64,000 nucleotides of DNA from Halanaerobium sp964649895 (lineage in GTDB: Bacteria; Bacillota; Halanaerobiia; Halanaerobiales; Halanaerobiaceae). Positions within the stretch are counted from its first letter, which is position 1. Each line of letters starts with the position of its first letter. Both the position numbers and the translations under genes were made by a program. The notes under the pieces were generated by a model. It was not told where the DNA came from. It did no database searches and was given only the letters and a program-made list of their open reading frames with translations. The stretch is taken from assembly GCA_964649895.1 (NCBI GenBank), contig CAZYRX010000004.1:17814-81813 (forward strand), read 5' to 3'. Shown in pieces: positions 51,468-60,832 of this stretch.

Positions 51468-52409
51468 ATGTCAGGAGTAATCTGTCTGGGAGAAGCATTA
51501 ATTGATTTCACACCACTGGATAAGCAAAATCAGGATTTTCGAAAAAATCCGGGTGGTGCACCGGCAAATGTTGCTGTTGCATTGAGCAGACTCGGAGTAA
51601 AGATCAGCTTTGTCGGCAAAGTTGGTGATGATGTGTTAGGTAATTTTTTAGTTAAAAAAATGAAGTCTGAAGGGGTAAACATAGATAATATGCTTTTGAC
51701 TGATCAAGCTAAAACTGCTATTACATTTGTAACATTGGATGAAGATGGGGAAAGAAGTTTTGATTTTTATATAGACCCAAGTGCCGATAGGTTTTTGCGA
51801 CCTGAAGAATTAAATGAAAATTTATTTAAAAACAATAAAATTTTACATTTTGGTTCAATATCTTTAATTGATGAACCGGCTCGTTCAGCTTCTCAAAAAG
51901 CTATAAAACTTGCTGAAGAAAACAGTATGCTGATTTCTTATGATCCTAATTTGAGAGAAATGCTCTGGGACTCTTTAGTTCAGGCAAAAAAAATAATGCT
52001 TTCAGTAATGGAAAATGTAGATATTTTAAAAGTATCTGAGGAAGAATTGAAATTTTTAAGTGACAAAAATGATATTGAAATCGGTGCTGAGTATTTACAG
52101 AAGAAATATGATATACCGATTATATTTATTACATGTGGCAGTCAAGGGGCATACTATTATCATAAGGAGCTTGGCTTTGCAGATGCATTTGAAGTAGATG
52201 TTGTAGACACAACAGGGGCTGGAGATGCTTTTATGTCGGCTGTTCTTTATCATTTTAATGAAAGCGATTTAACTCTTAAAGAAATAGATAATAAATTTCT
52301 GGATAAGGTAATTAAATTTGCAAATTATTCTGGTTCACTTGCAGCTTCTGCAGCTGGAGCTATGGCTGCTCTGCCGACAATAGAACTTTTAAATCAGGCT
52401 GATTTTTAA
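51468..52409 (+). CDS. scrK: PfkB-family fructokinase
   Basis: A 313-residue ribokinase-fold sugar kinase. PfkB motif 1 is KNPGGAPANVAVALSRLG and motif 2 is VVDTTGAGDAFMSAVL, with the catalytic Asp. Size and wording fit the fructokinase subgroup. It would phosphorylate fructose released by the GH32 enzyme of the downstream operon. It has its own promoter, about 330 nt before the LacI-type regulator gene. AAGGAGGGG precedes ATG 51468. Confidence 0.85.
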   Translation: MSGVICLGEALIDFTPLDKQNQDFRKNPGGAPANVAVALSRLGVKISFVGKVGDDVLGNFLVKKMKSEGVNIDNMLLTDQAKTAITFVTLDEDGERSFDFYIDPSADRFLRPEELNENLFKNNKILHFGSISLIDEPARSASQKAIKLAEENSMLISYDPNLREMLWDSLVQAKKIMLSVMENVDILKVSEEELKFLSDKNDIEIGAEYLQKKYDIPIIFITCGSQGAYYYHKELGFADAFEVDVVDTTGAGDAFMSAVLYHFNESDLTLKEIDNKFLDKVIKFANYSGSLAASAAGAMAALPTIELLNQADF

Positions 52410-52531
52410 ATAAACTTAATATAATTAAAGATAGTTTTTAAATATGTTCCCCTTATGGTAGACAAATTAAATATAAATCTGTTCAATCAGCAGGTGGATT
52501 TTATATTATTTATGATTTTTTTCATATTTCC

Positions 52532-52560
52532 TTGACATTGAATATTCAAAATATTATACT
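52532..52560 (+). promoter_or_regulatory. Sigma-A promoter of the LacI/GH2/ABC/GH32 operon
   Basis: TTGACA (52532-52537), 17-nt spacer, TATACT (52555-52560). Predicted start near 52567, with two LacI-type sites downstream. No gene is visible in 52410-52743. Confidence 0.75.
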
Positions 52561-52580
52561 AATTATAGATAAAGAAAAAT

Positions 52581-52592
52581 GTAAAGGTTTAC
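52581..52592 (+). promoter_or_regulatory. LacI-family operator-like site 1
   Basis: GTAAAGGTTTAC: palindromic half-sites GTAAA/TTTAC with a GG centre, about 14 nt after the predicted start site. Confidence 0.55.
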
Positions 52593-52697
52593 CCACTCTT
52601 AAATACTATAATTATTTTGCAAAGAATTACTAAATAATTTTATTTGATGAGTGTATTATAGCCTTTTTAAAAGTATAATGTCTTTTTTTAATGGTTG

Positions 52698-52711
52698 GGT
52701 AAACGTTTACC
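52698..52711 (+). promoter_or_regulatory. LacI-family operator-like site 2
   Basis: GGTAAACGTTTACC is a perfect 14-bp palindrome with the CG centre typical of LacI/PurR-family operators. It lies 33 nt before the regulator gene, so autoregulation is likely. Confidence 0.75.
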
Positions 52712-52743
52712 AGTTTATATAACAGAGGTTTGGAGGCTTTAAA

Positions 52744-53754
52744 ATGAGCGTTACAATTAAGGATGTTGCAAAAAAAGCAGGGGTTTCTATTGCATCTGTA
52801 TCTAGAGTAATCAATGATAGTAAACCAGTCAGTCCAGAGCTTAGAGAGAGGATTTTAAATGTAATCGAGCAAACAGGTTACAAACCAAATGCAATGGCTA
52901 GGGGCTTGAAAATTAAAGCATCAGGATTAATTGGTTTAATTACACCAGATATTGAAAATGGTACATTTGCAGAATTAGTTAAAGGAATTGAAGAAGTAAT
53001 TGAAGAGAATTCAATGAATCTTATTGTTTCTAACTCCAAGGGTGAAGTGGAAAAAGAGCTGAAAGCACTTCATATTTTTAAAGAACAGCAAATCGATGGC
53101 ATAATTTTTTCTGGAGTTAAATTCACAGAAAAACACAAAAAATATTTTGAAAGATATCAGGTGCCAACAGTTGTGGTTTCTCAGAAGTTTCCTGGATCTG
53201 GTCTGCCTTCTGTAACAATTGATAATATTGAGGCTGCTTATCAGGCGGTAAAATATTTGATTGATAAAAACCATAAAAATATTGCTGTTATACATGGTCC
53301 CCTTTATGATCGTTCTTCTGGAGAAGAGAGGCTAATTGGTTATCAAAAAGCCTTAAAAGAGGCTGGAATATCTATAACTAAAGAGTATATTACCCAGGGT
53401 GATTTTACAATTAAAAGTGGTTATCAGGCAATGGAAAAAATAATTAAAAATTCTGTTAAAATGCCAACTGCTGTTTTTGCTGCTTCAGATAGAATGGCAA
53501 TAGGAGCTTTAGATGCCTGTCTCGATAATGGTTATATTGTTCCAGAAAATATATCTATAATGGGTTTTGATGATATAGAACTTGCTGAAATTGTCAGGCC
53601 AAAACTAACAACAATGAGTATTGATCACAGCAGATTGGGTAAGAAGGTCATAGAAATACTTTTAGATAGGATTAAGAATAATAATGAAAATGATAGAGCT
53701 TATGAGCTTGATTTTCATTTAGTAGAAAGAGGAAGCGTAAAAAAACTAAATTAG
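52744..53754 (+). CDS. LacI-family transcriptional regulator
   Basis: A 336-residue regulator. The helix-turn-helix VTIKDVAKKAGVSIASVSRVIND is at the extreme N-terminus, the hinge helix follows (YKPNAMARGLK), and the periplasmic-binding-like domain contains SGLIGLITPDIENGTFAELVKGIEE, SDRMAIGALDA and IMGFDDIELAEIVRPKLTTM. The effector is probably a sugar taken up or released by the operon it heads (sucrose, fructan fragment or other). The palindromes at 52581 and 52698 are the natural targets. Its stop lies 9 nt before the GH2 gene. Confidence 0.92.
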   Translation: MSVTIKDVAKKAGVSIASVSRVINDSKPVSPELRERILNVIEQTGYKPNAMARGLKIKASGLIGLITPDIENGTFAELVKGIEEVIEENSMNLIVSNSKGEVEKELKALHIFKEQQIDGIIFSGVKFTEKHKKYFERYQVPTVVVSQKFPGSGLPSVTIDNIEAAYQAVKYLIDKNHKNIAVIHGPLYDRSSGEERLIGYQKALKEAGISITKEYITQGDFTIKSGYQAMEKIIKNSVKMPTAVFAASDRMAIGALDACLDNGYIVPENISIMGFDDIELAEIVRPKLTTMSIDHSRLGKKVIEILLDRIKNNNENDRAYELDFHLVERGSVKKLN

Positions 53755-53763
53755 GGTGAAAAC

Positions 53764-56031
53764 ATGTCTATAAATAATATAAATTTAAATGGAGAATGGT
53801 TTTTCAAACGTGACCCAGATAGTGAAATGGAGAAACAGGGCATTCAATATCAAGTAATAGATAAAGAAAAATGGCAGAAAATAAGTGTACCTGCACATTG
53901 GCAGCTTGAAGGTTTTAATTATCAGGGAACTGTCTGGTATTATAAAAGTTTTAATATTGCTAATATTAACAATATTAAAGAGGTGTTTATAGAGTTTGAA
54001 AAAGTAGATTATATTACAGAAGTCTGGTTAAATGGTGTTTATCTAGGGTTTAATGAGGGAGATTTTAACAGTTTTTCTTTTAAAATAAAAGATTATCTTA
54101 AAGAATCTAATGAATTATTTCTAAAAGTGAAAAGTGAAATAGATAAAAAACCGGAATTTAAGAAAACAATTAAAGGGGGAATCTATCACTGGGACTGTGT
54201 ACCGATAGAACAGAGGGGGTTAATTGATTGTCCAGAAGTTCCTTCTGCCGCAAATGAACGTTATCCCAATCCTCTAATTAATCCTGGGGGAATATGGGGA
54301 GATGTAAATATTGCATTTTATTCAAGTATAAAAATTAACGAAAAAAAATTCCCATATTATTTTAAAAGTAACAGTAAAGACTGCTTTTCATCTGAAGAAG
54401 TTGAGTCAAAAGATGTTAGAAAAATTAGTTCAGTTCTATTAAATCCCCGTTTTAAATTAAGTAATTTTAGTGATTATCCTGAAAGTTTTGACTTTGTTTT
54501 TAAGATTACTCCAGATAATTTTTCTGGAGAAAGCTATGAATTTTGTGTGAGAGAGGAAGTTTTTCCAGGAAAAAGCAGTATTGATTTTAAATTTAAGCTG
54601 GATAATTTTAAAAGATGGTGGATCAGAGAGTTTGGTAATCCCAATTTATATAAACTGCAGCTTGATATTTTTTCTAAAGAAGAATTAGTTTACAGCTGTT
54701 CTGAAACTATTGCGTTTAGAGAAACTGTTTTAGGTAGTGATTTCAGTTTTTATTTAAATGGCAGAAGATTTTATGTGCGGGGCGCAAATTATCTTTCTTC
54801 ACAGTTTTTATCTCAATCTGATAAAGATCTTTATGATAAAGATCTTGAGTATATGCTGAATGCAAATATTAACATGCTGAGATTGTTTTCTCATTTGGAA
54901 AATGATTATTTTTATGAACAGTGTGACAGAAAGGGACTGCTTATCTGGCAGGATCTGCCTTTTCAGTGGGGTTATGATAATAGTGTAGAAACAATCGAAA
55001 GAGCCAAAAATGTTGCTGAGAAAGCAGTTAATAAGTTAATTGATCATCCATCTATTTTTAACTGGTGTCTGCACAGTGAATCTCGTTATCATGATTATAT
55101 AAAACTGGATAAAGTTATCGAAAATAAAGTTGAAGAACTAGATCCTGGAAGGCCCATCTGGAAAAACTCGGTATTTATGACCGAAGGTAAACCTCCAGAA
55201 TACTTTAAATCACTGGAAGAATTTGAAGAATATAATCGTCAAAACTTAAGTGTTAACTGGGTTGGCTGGTATTGGGGGGGAATTGAAGATGCAGAAGAAT
55301 ATAATCCGCTTTTCATTACAGAATTTGGTACTCAATCACTTCCAGGTAAAAAGACTATGATTAATATTTTTGGTGAAGATAAATTATGGCCCCCTGATTG
55401 GGAAGAATGGAAAAGACGTGGTTTTCAAAAAGATATTTATGAAAAAAATATTGGAAGAACATATGATAGTCTCGATCAGTTGATTAAGATAAGTCAGGCA
55501 TATCAATCATATTTTTACAAAGAACATATTGAAGCAATGAGGCGGAAAAAATATGCAAATAATAATGGGATGGTTCAGTTTCATTTTGTCAGCACATGGC
55601 CAGCTTTAGATTGGTCAATTATTGACCACAAACGCCATCCTAAAAAAGCCTATTTTGCAGTTAAAGAAAGTTATCAAAAACTTCTTCCATCTTTTAGGGT
55701 TATAAAGAAAGATAAAAATTATATTCTCGAAGGGTGGCTGATAAATGATTTTCATAGTGAATTTATAGACCTTGAGCTTAGATATAGATTAGAATATAAT
55801 AATTTAGATAAAAATGCTGAATTTAGTAATAAGATTAATATTAATGCAGACAGCTCAAAAAAAATACTGGAAATGAAAATTAATAATTGTTTTGAAGCAG
55901 TGAAGGTTCAAAGCCAAATTTATAATGGGCAGGATGAGATTTCTCAAAATACAAATCTGCTTTTCAATAACGAAGTGCTCAGCAATTTTTCTGAAAAATA
56001 TACAATAATAAAAAATCTAGGAGGTGAATAA
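53764..56031 (+). CDS. Glycoside hydrolase family 2 protein
   Basis: A 755-residue protein without signal peptide, so cytosolic. The N-terminal jelly-roll sugar-binding domain (ISVPAHWQLEGFNYQGTVWYYKSF, VWLNGVYLG) is followed by a sandwich and a barrel with RGANYLSSQF, MLRLFSHLE and WQDLPFQW. The putative acid/base Glu is in WCLHSES (about 438), where most GH2 have NE, and the nucleophile Glu in FITEFGTQ (about 520). It is nearest in style to beta-mannosidase/beta-glucuronidase-type GH2, but the specificity is not clear. Its presence in a fructan-type operon hints at a mixed or unusual saccharide. Confidence 0.82.
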   Translation: MSINNINLNGEWFFKRDPDSEMEKQGIQYQVIDKEKWQKISVPAHWQLEGFNYQGTVWYYKSFNIANINNIKEVFIEFEKVDYITEVWLNGVYLGFNEGDFNSFSFKIKDYLKESNELFLKVKSEIDKKPEFKKTIKGGIYHWDCVPIEQRGLIDCPEVPSAANERYPNPLINPGGIWGDVNIAFYSSIKINEKKFPYYFKSNSKDCFSSEEVESKDVRKISSVLLNPRFKLSNFSDYPESFDFVFKITPDNFSGESYEFCVREEVFPGKSSIDFKFKLDNFKRWWIREFGNPNLYKLQLDIFSKEELVYSCSETIAFRETVLGSDFSFYLNGRRFYVRGANYLSSQFLSQSDKDLYDKDLEYMLNANINMLRLFSHLENDYFYEQCDRKGLLIWQDLPFQWGYDNSVETIERAKNVAEKAVNKLIDHPSIFNWCLHSESRYHDYIKLDKVIENKVEELDPGRPIWKNSVFMTEGKPPEYFKSLEEFEEYNRQNLSVNWVGWYWGGIEDAEEYNPLFITEFGTQSLPGKKTMINIFGEDKLWPPDWEEWKRRGFQKDIYEKNIGRTYDSLDQLIKISQAYQSYFYKEHIEAMRRKKYANNNGMVQFHFVSTWPALDWSIIDHKRHPKKAYFAVKESYQKLLPSFRVIKKDKNYILEGWLINDFHSEFIDLELRYRLEYNNLDKNAEFSNKININADSSKKILEMKINNCFEAVKVQSQIYNGQDEISQNTNLLFNNEVLSNFSEKYTIIKNLGGE

Positions 56032-56108
56032 GAGCTTAGCAAATTGGGATATTTTTGTTTACTGAATCAAAATTATAAAGGAGGAAAAGGGGATTAAACC
56101 CAAATATT

Positions 56109-57359
56109 ATGAGAAAAAAATTGATTTTAGCTTTAACTTTGACAATGGTTTTAATGATGACAGCTGGGGTGTTAGCAGCAACTGAAATTACAGTCTGGTA
56201 TCATTCAGGTCGAGGACCAGAAAGGGCTACAACACAAGATCAGGTTAGAAGATTTAATGAAATGCAGGATGAAGTTAAGGTGAATTTAGTTGAACTGCCT
56301 GAAGGTAGTTATAATGAGCAGGTACAGGCTGCTGCAGTTTCGGATGATTTACCTGATGTGCTTGACCTTGATGGCCCATTTATTGCTAATTATGCCTGGT
56401 CAGGCTATCTACATCCACTTGATGAGTTTGTCAGTCAGGAAATGAAAGATGACTTTTTACCTTCAATAATTTCTCAGGGAACATATGAAGGTAATCTCTA
56501 TGCACTTGGTGCTTTTGATTCAGGACTTTCTTTCTGGGGAAATAGAAAATATTTAGAAGCAGTTGATGCAAGGATTCCGACATCTGTTGAAGATGCATGG
56601 ACTTATGAAGAATTTATGCAGATTGTTGCAGATTTACAGGAACTGGAAGATGTAAAATATGCTCTTGATTTTAAAATGTTTGATGTAGGAGAATGGTATA
56701 CCTATGGATTTTCTCCATTTTTCCAGGCGTTTAGAGCTGATCTAATTGATAGAGAAGAAAAACAGGCTGAAGGAACATTAAATGGTGAAAAAGGAATAGA
56801 AGCAGGTAAGTGGTTTAAATCATTATTTGAAAATGGCTATGCAAATCAAAATCCTCCTGGAGATACAGAATTTATTAATGAAGAAGCAGCTTTATCATGG
56901 ACAGGACACTGGAACTATAACCCCTACACAGAAGCTCTTGGAGATAATGTAGTGCTTTTACCAGCACCGAAGTTTGAAAAACAGGCAACAGGTATGGGAT
57001 CATGGGCCTGGAGTATTACTACTAATTCAGAAAATCCTGAAGCAGCTTGGAAGTTCTTAGAATTTGTTCTGCAGCCAGAAAATATTGTACAAATGACTGA
57101 TGCAAATGGTGCAGTACCTTCGAGATCTTCTGCTGTAGAATTATCTGAACCTTATAAAGAAGGTGGAGACTTAGCTCTATTTGTTGAACAGCTGGAAACT
57201 ATTGCTGTACCAAGACCCGTTACTCCAGCATATCCAGTTATAACTGATGCATTTACTACTGCAATTGACAATATTGTTAGTGGTGGAGATGTTGAAGAAG
57301 AATTAGATAAAGCAGCTCAAGAAATTGATGATGAATTTCAATATTTAGGAATTAACTAA
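56109..57359 (+). CDS. Sugar ABC transporter solute-binding protein
   Basis: A 416-residue exported protein (signal peptide ending at VLAATE, about residue 24). It is of the SBP_bac_1/MalE-like cluster: ITVWYHSGRGPERATTQDQVRRFNEM, LPDVLDLDGPFIANYAWSGYLHPLDEF, AALSWTGHWNY and a C-terminal AVPSRSSA. No lipobox Cys is evident at the cleavage site. The SD region at 56079-56087 (AGGAGGAAA) is rather far (about 20 nt) from ATG 56109. A hairpin after the stop likely gives surplus of this subunit. Confidence 0.92.
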   Translation: MRKKLILALTLTMVLMMTAGVLAATEITVWYHSGRGPERATTQDQVRRFNEMQDEVKVNLVELPEGSYNEQVQAAAVSDDLPDVLDLDGPFIANYAWSGYLHPLDEFVSQEMKDDFLPSIISQGTYEGNLYALGAFDSGLSFWGNRKYLEAVDARIPTSVEDAWTYEEFMQIVADLQELEDVKYALDFKMFDVGEWYTYGFSPFFQAFRADLIDREEKQAEGTLNGEKGIEAGKWFKSLFENGYANQNPPGDTEFINEEAALSWTGHWNYNPYTEALGDNVVLLPAPKFEKQATGMGSWAWSITTNSENPEAAWKFLEFVLQPENIVQMTDANGAVPSRSSAVELSEPYKEGGDLALFVEQLETIAVPRPVTPAYPVITDAFTTAIDNIVSGGDVEEELDKAAQEIDDEFQYLGIN

Positions 57360-57377
57360 GATTCAAATTATAAGAAT

Positions 57378-57409
57378 ACCGGGAGAAATATTCTCCCGGT
57401 TCATTTTTT
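57378..57409 (+). terminator. Intercistronic hairpin after the sugar-binding-protein gene
   Basis: ACCGGGAGAA (57378-57387) pairs perfectly with TTCTCCCGGT (57391-57400), loop ATA, followed by TCATTTTTT. Confidence 0.8.
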
Positions 57410-57430
57410 CTGAACAGAAAGGAGGATTGT

Positions 57431-58315
57431 ATGCAGAGAAATGACAAAAAATCTATAGCTTCATTTCTTACACCTGCTGCAGTATTATTAGGAGCATTTA
57501 TGATTTTGCCTTTTCTTATGGCTTTTATTTTATCTTTTACCAATCAGAGGCTTATTCCCAGTCCAAGAGGTACTCAGTTTGTAGGGATTGCAAATTACTT
57601 AAGGGTTATGGGAGATGAATTATTTAAGACTGGTCTTAAAAATAATGTTGTATTTGTGATTGTAGTAGTTCCTCTGCAAACTGCTCTCGCCCTGGGGCTT
57701 GCAATTTTAGTAAATATTAAAGTTAAAGGAAATAAATTTTTTAGAGCAATTTATTTTATTCCTACCGTTACAACAATGGTTGTTGTTTCTGTTATCTGGA
57801 GTTTTCTCTATCATCCAGATGGGCTGATCAATGGGTTTTTAACTACAATCTCATTTGGCATCTGGGATGGTATTGATTTTTTAAATAATACCTCAACAGC
57901 TTTTCCAGCAATTATGCTGATGTCTATCTGGCAGGGTGTTGGTTTTCAGATGCTGATCTTTCTTGCTGCTCTGCAGGAAATACCTGATTCTTTTTATGAA
58001 GCAGCAGATATTGATGGCGCAAATACCTGGCAGCAGTTTATGTATATAACCCTGCCGCAGCTGAAAAACACAACAACATTTGTAATAATTTCTACTACAA
58101 TTTTAGCATTTAGATTATTTACCCAGGTCTTTGTAATGACAAATGGAGGACCAAGAAATTCTACTTATACAGTTATGCTCCATATTTACAATATGGCTTT
58201 TAAGAGATTAAATATTGGTTATGCATCTTCACTTACTGTAATATTTTTTATTATAATTTTAATTATATCGATTATTCAAAGATTTGTACTAAATGATACA
58301 GAGGAGGTGCAGTAA
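57431..58315 (+). CDS. Sugar ABC transporter permease (MalF/UgpA-like)
   Basis: A 294-residue permease with six membrane helices. Markers: FLTPAAVLLGAFMILPFLMAFILSFTN near the start and the EAA loop YEAADIDGANTWQQFMYITLPQL. It starts at ATG 57431 after AAAGGAGG and shares its stop base with the start of the next permease gene (TAATG). Confidence 0.93.
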   Translation: MQRNDKKSIASFLTPAAVLLGAFMILPFLMAFILSFTNQRLIPSPRGTQFVGIANYLRVMGDELFKTGLKNNVVFVIVVVPLQTALALGLAILVNIKVKGNKFFRAIYFIPTVTTMVVVSVIWSFLYHPDGLINGFLTTISFGIWDGIDFLNNTSTAFPAIMLMSIWQGVGFQMLIFLAALQEIPDSFYEAADIDGANTWQQFMYITLPQLKNTTTFVIISTTILAFRLFTQVFVMTNGGPRNSTYTVMLHIYNMAFKRLNIGYASSLTVIFFIIILIISIIQRFVLNDTEEVQ

Positions 58316-59148
58316 TGGAGTATAAAAGAAAAAGAAAAATTTTGGCATATATAATGATGATTATTTTGAGTATATTTTTTATTTTTCCACTCTTTTATAT
58401 GATTTCAATCTCTTTAAACCCTGATGAAACAGCTATCTTGAAAAATATGGCTACAATAAGAGCATTTTTTCCAGCAGAATTTAGTTTGAAAAATATTCTT
58501 GATGTATTTGAAAGAATGCCATTTGCAAGATTTTTATTTAACTCAACTTTTATAGTAAGTACAACAATTATTATTGGCTTATTTGTTAATAGTCTGGCAG
58601 CATTTGCTTTAGCTCGTTTTCGTTTTATGGGTAGAGCTTTTTTAGTTTCCTTTGTTGTTGCTTTAATGATTATTCCATTTGAAGCAATTGCAGTTCCACT
58701 CTTATTAATAACAAATAGGCTTGGCTGGTTGGACAGTTATATTGTTCAGATTGTGCCGTTTATTGCTAATCCGTTTTATATCTTTTTGCTTTATCAGTTT
58801 TTTAAGAGTTTTCCAAGTGAACTTGAAGAAGCAGCTATCATTGATGGAGCTAGTTGGTTTGGTATATATTGGAGAATAGCATTACCATTATCGAGACCAA
58901 TACTTGCAAGTGTAGCTATTCTGCACTTTTTAATGCAGTGGGGATCTTTTCTCTGGCCTTTAATGGTTACAAGGGGCCCAACTTATAGACCTTTAACAGT
59001 TGCAATGGAGGTTTTCTTTGGACAGTATCCCCGCAACTGGGGAGATATTATGGCTTTTGCAGCAATGATGACAATTCCAGTATTATTATTATTTTTATTC
59101 CTGCAGGATACCTATGTAAATACTGTTTCTAGAAGTGGTATTAAGTAA
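58315..59148 (+). CDS. Sugar ABC transporter permease (MalG/UgpE-like)
   Basis: A 277-residue permease with six membrane helices. The EAA loop EEAAIIDGASWFGIYWRIALPLSRPI and FFIFPLFYMISISLNPDETAI are typical of the MalG class. AGGAGG sits just upstream in the preceding gene. No ATPase gene follows, so a shared MsmX-type ATPase encoded elsewhere is expected. Confidence 0.93.
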   Translation: MEYKRKRKILAYIMMIILSIFFIFPLFYMISISLNPDETAILKNMATIRAFFPAEFSLKNILDVFERMPFARFLFNSTFIVSTTIIIGLFVNSLAAFALARFRFMGRAFLVSFVVALMIIPFEAIAVPLLLITNRLGWLDSYIVQIVPFIANPFYIFLLYQFFKSFPSELEEAAIIDGASWFGIYWRIALPLSRPILASVAILHFLMQWGSFLWPLMVTRGPTYRPLTVAMEVFFGQYPRNWGDIMAFAAMMTIPVLLLFLFLQDTYVNTVSRSGIK

Positions 59149-59205
59149 AATAAAAATTAGAAATAGATTTATTTAGATAAATAATATTTTTTAGGGACTG
59201 ATAAG

Positions 59206-60678
59206 ATGAAAGAGATAACGCAATACAATGAAAAATATAGGCCTCAGTTTCATTTTACTCCAGATGAAAACTGGCTGAATGATCCAAATGGACTGGTATA
59301 TTATAAGGGAGAATACCATCTTTTTTATCAGTATAATCCATTTGATAAAGTATGGGGGCCAATGCACTGGGGTCATGCAGTAAGTAATGATTTAGTTCAC
59401 TGGCAGCATCTGCCTATTGCACTTGAGCCAGATGAAGAACTGGGGATGATTTTTTCTGGTTCAGCTGTTGTAGATAAAAATGACAGCACAGGCTTTTTTA
59501 ATGGAGGTTCAGGTTTGGTGGCAGTCTACACCTCACATTTAGATACTGATAATGGCCCGATTGAACAGCAATCTATTGCTTATAGTCGAGATAGAGGCCG
59601 TACCTGGGTTAAATACAAGGATAATCCAGTGATAAAAAATTATGGAGTAAAGGATTTCAGAGATCCTAAAGTTTTTTGGCATCAGCAAACAAAAAAATGG
59701 ATTATGATAATTGCCTGTGATGATAGAGTCAGATTTTATAATTCTAAGAATCTTAAAAAATGGGAATATCTGAGTGAATTCGGGTCTGAAATTGGTGTAC
59801 ATGGAGGGGTATGGGAGTGTCCCGATTTGATTAAACTTGAAGTTGAAACTGAGCACTTAAATAGTAAATCTCAGACAGAAAAGAAATGGATCTTGGCAGT
59901 TGGAGATTCACATGGAAGAAAAACTGGAGTACTGACACAGTATTTTTTGGGTGAATTTGATGGAGAAAGATTCTCTAGTGATTATAAGAGGAGTTTTGTA
60001 ATTGATCATGGTCCGGATATATATGCTCTGCAGAGCTGGTCTAACCTTCCTGAAAACAGAAAGATATGGATTGGCTGGATGAATAATATTGCATATATGA
60101 ATAAAATACCTACAGATCCCTGGAGAGGTATGATGTCTCTGCCAAGAGAATTAGCGCTTAAAAAAGATAATGGAAAGATTAAATTAATTCAAAAACCAAT
60201 CAGAGAACTAATAAATTTAAGAGAAAATATTTATCATGATAATGATTTAAGAGTATCTGAAGAAATGAATATTTATATTGAAGAAGAAAGTTATGAAATT
60301 AATACTGTGATTGAATTTGAAAAAGTAGATGAATTTTCTTTTTTTCTTCTCCAAAATAATAATCAACAAACAAAGATAACCTATAATGTCAGGGATTCTA
60401 AAATTATAGTAGATCGAAGCAGTTCAGGGAATACAGATTTTAGTGAAAATTTTATTGACTGTCAGGAAATTGAATGGTTTGTTAAAAATAAACGATTAGA
60501 AGTAGATATTTTTGTTGACAAGTCATCACTAGAGATTTTTATTGACGGGGGAGAATTAACAATTAGTAATCTTGTTTTTCCAGAAAAAAAATCAGAAAAA
60601 ATTTCTTTAAAAACAAAAGGTGGATCAATCAAAGTAAGGTCATTTGAGTTATATAAAATGAACTCTATCTGGGGATAA
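59206..60678 (+). CDS. GH32 beta-fructosidase (sucrose-6-phosphate hydrolase/levanase type)
   Basis: A 490-residue enzyme with no signal peptide, so it works in the cytosol on imported sugar. The five-blade propeller carries the catalytic triad: nucleophile Asp in WLNDPNG (about 25), the transition-state Asp in FRDPKV (about 152) and the acid/base Glu in WECPDL (about 204). FSGSAVVD, QYNPFDKVWGPMHWGHA and the C-terminal beta-sandwich (LEVDIFVDKSSLEIFIDGGE) are also present. It would hydrolyse sucrose or short fructans to fructose for the fructokinase upstream. Confidence 0.93.
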   Translation: MKEITQYNEKYRPQFHFTPDENWLNDPNGLVYYKGEYHLFYQYNPFDKVWGPMHWGHAVSNDLVHWQHLPIALEPDEELGMIFSGSAVVDKNDSTGFFNGGSGLVAVYTSHLDTDNGPIEQQSIAYSRDRGRTWVKYKDNPVIKNYGVKDFRDPKVFWHQQTKKWIMIIACDDRVRFYNSKNLKKWEYLSEFGSEIGVHGGVWECPDLIKLEVETEHLNSKSQTEKKWILAVGDSHGRKTGVLTQYFLGEFDGERFSSDYKRSFVIDHGPDIYALQSWSNLPENRKIWIGWMNNIAYMNKIPTDPWRGMMSLPRELALKKDNGKIKLIQKPIRELINLRENIYHDNDLRVSEEMNIYIEEESYEINTVIEFEKVDEFSFFLLQNNNQQTKITYNVRDSKIIVDRSSSGNTDFSENFIDCQEIEWFVKNKRLEVDIFVDKSSLEIFIDGGELTISNLVFPEKKSEKISLKTKGGSIKVRSFELYKMNSIWG

Positions 60679-60709
60679 TAATAAAGAATATATATTTACT
60701 TTGTCTAAA

Positions 60710-60735
60710 AACCGGCAGAAATTTCTGCTGGTTTT
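60710..60735 (+). terminator. Terminator of the GH32 operon
   Basis: AACCGGCAGAAA (60710-60721) and TTTCTGCTGGTT (60722-60733) pair with one G-T wobble; TTTT overlaps the end. Confidence 0.8.
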
Positions 60736-60778
60736 CTATTACTGTTGATTAAAAATCTAAAATTGAAGTATTAAAACT

Positions 60779-60807
60779 AAAAAAAGCCAGCAGATAAATC
60801 CACTGGC
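60779..60807 (-). terminator. Terminator of the peroxiredoxin gene
   Basis: On the minus strand GCCAG (60807-60803) pairs with CTGGC (60790-60786), followed by seven T (60785-60779). Confidence 0.75.
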
Positions 60808-60832
60808 CCTTTTAGCTAAGTAATTAGTTTAA

